From: JBBIOI01 sp037443425
Lineage (GTDB): Bacteria > Desulfobacterota > BSN033 > UBA1163
Reading direction: 5' to 3'
Assembly (NCBI GenBank): GCA_037443425.1
Contig: JBBIOI010000123.1
Span: 1-9,581, forward strand
DNA length: 9,581 nt
Position numbers and translations under genes: made by a program. The notes beneath the pieces were generated by a model. It ran no database searches and had not been told where the DNA came from. It saw nothing but the letters and a program-made list of their open reading frames with translations. The first letter of the stretch is position 1. Each line of letters begins with the position of its first letter. Positions 6,958 to 9,581 of the stretch are shown in pieces.

Positions 6958-7875
6958 TCAATGATATCTTATCCTAGGATCAATATATGCATAAATGACA
7001 TCAACAAGTAGATTTATCATGACCATCATAGCTGATATGAAAAGAACAACAGCTTGGACAATGTTAAAATCCCTATAAACTGCGCCATTATACATAAGCA
7101 ATCCAAGGCCTGGCCAGGCAAATACTGTTTCAACTGCCACTGCTCCTGAAATCATTACAACAAGATTCATCCCAGCCAATGTGATAACAGGGATCAAAGC
7201 ATTTTTTAAGCCATGTTTTCCTATAACCAATATTTCAGGAAGTCCCTTAATTCTTGTAAATTTTATATACTCACTATTTAACACTTGTAAGAGCGATGAA
7301 GAGGTGATTCTTGTATAACCTGCACTAAAGTACCAACCAAGTGAAAATGCAGGAAGTATTAAATTAGTAATACCTCCATAACCACTCGTAGGTAGAAGTT
7401 TAAGTTTTACCGAAAATATTAATATTAGAAGCATTGCAATCCAGAAATTCGGTAAGGAGAGACCGGCAAGTGAAAACCATTTAATAATATTATCGAGCCA
7501 ACCACCCTTTCTTCTTGCTGCCAATATTCCTGCAAACATTCCAATAGACAGGGAGATTATTTTAGCACTTCCTATTAGGATTAACGAAGCAAAAAGATGT
7601 TTCCATATTATCTTAGAAACTGGAAGTCCATAATAGGTCGACTCGCCAAAATCTCCCTTAATTGCCCGTCCGATAAATAATAGATATTGTAGTACTAAAG
7701 GTTTATCAAGACCAAATCTCTTTCTTATAGATTTAAGTTCTGATTCATCGGCACCGGGTTGTGCAATTATGTAAACTGGATCAGGACCAATGCGGACTGC
7801 AATGAATATAAGAATTGATACAATCCACACAACAACTATGCTTAAAAATAATCGACGTAATATGTATCTTTTCAT
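6958..7875 (-). CDS. Peptide/nickel-family ABC transporter permease, DppB/OppB-like
   Basis: A 305-residue inner-membrane permease. The N-terminus MKRYILRRLFLSI leads into the first membrane segment (about 9-29), followed by a periplasmic stretch with RKRFGLDKPLVLQYL (51-65) and GDFGES (74-79), both typical of DppB. Further segments lie near 95-120, 132-157, 170-188, 225-250 and 272-298, giving the six of the family. The coupling loop is EYIKFTRIKGLPEILVIGKH (202-221), where relatives usually read T/ARAKG, followed by LKNALIPVIT. ETVFAWPGLGLLMYNGAVYR (249-268) and DVIYAYIDPRIR (292-303) are C-terminal hallmarks. It starts 9 bp after the binding-protein stop with only a weak AAG before the ATG. 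Function as half of the translocation pore is secure; the substrate is not. Confidence 0.95.
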   Translation of the reverse strand: MKRYILRRLFLSIVVVWIVSILIFIAVRIGPDPVYIIAQPGADESELKSIRKRFGLDKPLVLQYLLFIGRAIKGDFGESTYYGLPVSKIIWKHLFASLILIGSAKIISLSIGMFAGILAARRKGGWLDNIIKWFSLAGLSLPNFWIAMLLILIFSVKLKLLPTSGYGGITNLILPAFSLGWYFSAGYTRITSSSLLQVLNSEYIKFTRIKGLPEILVIGKHGLKNALIPVITLAGMNLVVMISGAVAVETVFAWPGLGLLMYNGAVYRDFNIVQAVVLFISAMMVMINLLVDVIYAYIDPRIRYH

Positions 7876-7884
7876 TCTTAAAAT

Positions 7885-9408
7885 TTATTTTATTAATTCC
7901 ATATCTTCAAAAGGTGAAGTAAACCATATATAGGGTTGAATTCTATATGGATTACCTTTTGGCCTTGGTCCAAAAACAGCAGGTGAATTTACCTCGGTTA
8001 GAGGTATCCACATTACCTTTTCGTAAACCAGCTTCTGAATCTTTCCTATTATCTCTTTTCTTGCCTCAACTCTTATTTCTTTTTGGTACTGTTCCCATAG
8101 CGCTTGGATATCAGGATAATTTCCATATGATGTTGGTCCGAACAAATATGCTAAACGGAGTCCGATTGTTGGTGGTACCGAGGGATCCATAAATATATCA
8201 CCTTTCATCTTTCCTCCCTCTCTATGGGCAAACCATGCAGGTGGTTCAAGCTTAACCATATCTACCATAATTCCTACTGCTCTCCAATAAGTAGCAATTT
8301 GTTCTGCATATTGCCAGTATGTTATCTGTGGATAAAATTTACCACCATAAAAACCCTTAGGGTATCCTGCTTCTGCTAACAATCTTTTAGCTTTTTCAGG
8401 GTCATAAGGATCGGGAGGAAACTGGATACCCATAATATCTTCAGAAAGGGCAATGGAGCCAACAGGTTTACAGCCAGGCATGTGAACTTCAGCAAGCATT
8501 TCACGATCAATTGCAAGACTCGCTGCTCGTCTTACACGTATATCAGACCATGGAGATTTAGGGTCCCATTGTGATGTCATATAAATTAAGAATCTTACCG
8601 GACTCAGTGGTGTAAGAATTCTTAATTTTGGATCTTTTTTTGCCTCATCGAGTGCAACATCCTTTATCTGAGTAGCTATATCGACCTCCCCTCTTTTTAC
8701 CATGGCAAGGCGAGTATTTTGGTCTGGAATATAATAAAATTCTAACCTTTTTATCATAGGGGTTCTCCTCCAATATTCTTCAAATGCCTCGGCAACAATT
8801 TTTACGCCAGGAACAAATTCAACAAACTTATATGGACCTGCTCCAATGGGGCGCTGTTTGTATCCTGCATCTCCAACCCTCTCTATATATTTTTTAGGTA
8901 CAATAAAGCCTATTGTTGTTGCACCTGGTAAAAAGAAATCAAGAAAGTCAGGGAAAGGTGTCTTAAAATGGAAACGGACAAGATATGGATCAACAATCTC
9001 TAACTTTTCTGTTCTCTCTTGTATGAGTTTTGCCTGCCTCCCCTTATATCTCCAGAAACTAAATAAAACGTCTTCAGCAGTCATTAGGTCTCCATTATGA
9101 AACTTTACCCCTTTTCTAAGTTTGAACTCGTATAACTTAGAATCCTTACTCACAGTATAAGATTCAGCAAGACAAGGGGTATATGTACCTTCAGGCATAG
9201 ATTTTATCAAAGCATCATGAAAAAGCTGTAGCGGGAACCATCCTAAGGTTCCTGGTTGACCAGTTGAAGGGTCAAGCCAATCTGCTGAGATAGACCAATG
9301 AATTGCCTGCTTCAAAGTTCCTTCAGGAGAGGCATAATTATCAGACAAACTTAAAAAAATTGAAAAGATTATTAATATAAACAAAAAGAAACTGTTTTTT
9401 CTAATCAT
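7885..9408 (-). CDS. Peptide/nickel-family ABC transporter substrate-binding protein (SBP_bac_5)
   Basis: A 507-residue periplasmic solute-binding protein that feeds the permease pair. Residues 1-27 form a signal peptide (MIRKN, hydrophobic core 7-20, likely cleavage after NYA). There is no lipobox cysteine, unlike Gram-positive relatives. Family 5 landmarks: LAESYTVSKD (80-89), YEFKLRKGVKFHNGD (93-107), TAEDVLFSF (110-118), PIGAGPYKFVEF (187-198), DIRVRRAASLAIDRE (289-303) and YDPEKAKRLLAEAGYPKGF (335-353). Length is typical. The ATG at 9408 has a good ribosome site, AGGAGAAAGGA, ending just upstream. It begins 46 bp after the stop of an M24 enzyme and no convincing promoter is seen between them, so co-transcription is likely. 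Members carry di- and oligopeptides, nickel, heme, sugars or opines, so a peptide ligand is only the default. The M24 neighbour suggests a peptide-like or amide-bonded compound. Confidence 0.95.
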   Translation of the reverse strand: MIRKNSFFLFILIIFSIFLSLSDNYASPEGTLKQAIHWSISADWLDPSTGQPGTLGWFPLQLFHDALIKSMPEGTYTPCLAESYTVSKDSKLYEFKLRKGVKFHNGDLMTAEDVLFSFWRYKGRQAKLIQERTEKLEIVDPYLVRFHFKTPFPDFLDFFLPGATTIGFIVPKKYIERVGDAGYKQRPIGAGPYKFVEFVPGVKIVAEAFEEYWRRTPMIKRLEFYYIPDQNTRLAMVKRGEVDIATQIKDVALDEAKKDPKLRILTPLSPVRFLIYMTSQWDPKSPWSDIRVRRAASLAIDREMLAEVHMPGCKPVGSIALSEDIMGIQFPPDPYDPEKAKRLLAEAGYPKGFYGGKFYPQITYWQYAEQIATYWRAVGIMVDMVKLEPPAWFAHREGGKMKGDIFMDPSVPPTIGLRLAYLFGPTSYGNYPDIQALWEQYQKEIRVEARKEIIGKIQKLVYEKVMWIPLTEVNSPAVFGPRPKGNPYRIQPYIWFTSPFEDMELIK

Positions 9409-9454
9409 GTCCTTTCTCCTTTCAATAAGTTTTTTGAATAAAATTTTTTATATT

Positions 9455-9581
9455 TTATAGTCCTATTATCATAATCTCTTCATAAGGCCATTTGGTTAAT
9501 ACCTCACAGCCCGTATCAGTAATCCTATAAGTATTCTCAATCGCTACTCCACCTGCCTCACCCTCCACATGAAAAAGCGCA
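9455..9581 (-). CDS. M24-family metallopeptidase-like enzyme, C-terminal end
   Basis: The last 41 codons and stop of a gene entering from the right edge. The visible protein includes VEGEAGGVAIENTYRITDTG and CEVLTKWPYEE, the standard C-terminus of pita-bread enzymes: a Gly-Gly turn, then the metal-binding Glu (here in AIEN, where aminopeptidase P-like proteins read IED), then a strand with TDTG and EVLT. The other metal ligands would be outside the window. The ending resembles Xaa-Pro dipeptidase, creatinase or DddP-like proteins, and this stretch cannot tell them apart. It precedes the binding-protein gene by 46 bp on the same strand, so the enzyme and the importer probably share a transcript and a substrate. 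It is a separate gene from the M24 N-terminus at the left edge. Confidence 0.75.
   Translation of the reverse strand, partial: ALFHVEGEAGGVAIENTYRITDTGCEVLTKWPYEEIMIIGL

Noticed and set aside
9438..9458. A/T-only inverted repeat (ATAAAAT / ATTTTAT, 7-bp loop) after the right-edge M24 stop as a terminator
   Set aside because: There are no G-C pairs in the stem and no T-run after it on the minus strand; such repeats arise by chance in AT-rich gaps.
9409..9480. Promoter for the binding-protein gene using TATAAA boxes in the 46-bp gap
   Set aside because: The best -35 partners (TGAAGA or TTATGA) match only 3 of 6 positions, and the region is so AT-rich that TATAAA carries little weight. Co-transcription with the M24 gene is simpler.
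1..9581. One M24 gene split by insertion of the whole cluster
   Set aside because: Both pieces are on the minus strand, but the C-terminal piece with its stop lies upstream (right) of the N-terminal piece with its own ATG and ribosome site. An insertion would give the opposite order, so these are two genes.
1..9581. tRNA, rRNA, CRISPR array, insertion sequence or attachment site
   Set aside because: No tRNA-like or rRNA-like stretches, no spaced direct repeats, no transposase or integrase coding sequence and no terminal repeats were seen on either strand.

Overview
The window is one compact, single-direction (minus-strand) accessory locus from a moderately AT-rich bacterium. Read in the direction of transcription (right to left) it holds: the last 41 codons of an M24 (creatinase/prolidase-fold) enzyme; a complete five-gene peptide/nickel-family ABC importer (solute-binding protein, two permeases, two ATPases); a 171-bp regulatory gap; a fumarylacetoacetate-hydrolase-family (FAH) enzyme; a short-chain dehydrogenase/reductase (SDR); a Bug/TctC-type extracytoplasmic receptor; a CtBP-like D-2-hydroxyacid dehydrogenase; and the first 81 codons of a second M24 enzyme, which runs off the left edge. 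All plus-strand ORFs appear to be shadows. I see no RNA gene, mobile element or CRISPR array.

The likely host is Gram-negative. Both binding proteins have plain signal peptides without a lipobox cysteine, as expected for free periplasmic proteins, and Bug/TctC receptors are mainly proteobacterial. A Desulfobacterota-like or related anaerobic/sediment lineage is a guess from the family mix and base composition; the sequence does not prove it.

The genes fall into two transcription blocks. Block 1 (about 9581 to 4070) is M24 enzyme plus ABC importer, with small gaps or overlaps of 4 to 46 bp. Block 2 (3898 to the left edge) has its own promoter, TTGACA-N17-TATTGT on the minus strand. That promoter is overlaid by a perfect 8-bp inverted repeat with a 12-bp spacer (3923-3950), which looks like an operator. 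The promoter position also shows that the FAH gene must start at 3898 and not at the upstream in-frame ATG at 3925. A weak A/T-rich hairpin (3976-3997) lies between the blocks.

Taken together this looks like uptake plus catabolism of a small organic substrate. The importer and the TctC-like receptor would capture solutes. The M24 enzymes would hydrolyse or lyse an amino-acid-like or amide-bonded compound. The SDR and FAH genes are translationally coupled and could act in sequence: oxidation to a 2,4-diketo acid, then C-C hydrolysis. The hydroxyacid dehydrogenase could handle the released 2-keto or 2-hydroxy acid. The substrate cannot be read from the sequence. The combination of two M24 enzymes bracketing an importer, with an orphan TctC receptor and an SDR/FAH pair, is the main candidate for an undescribed pathway.
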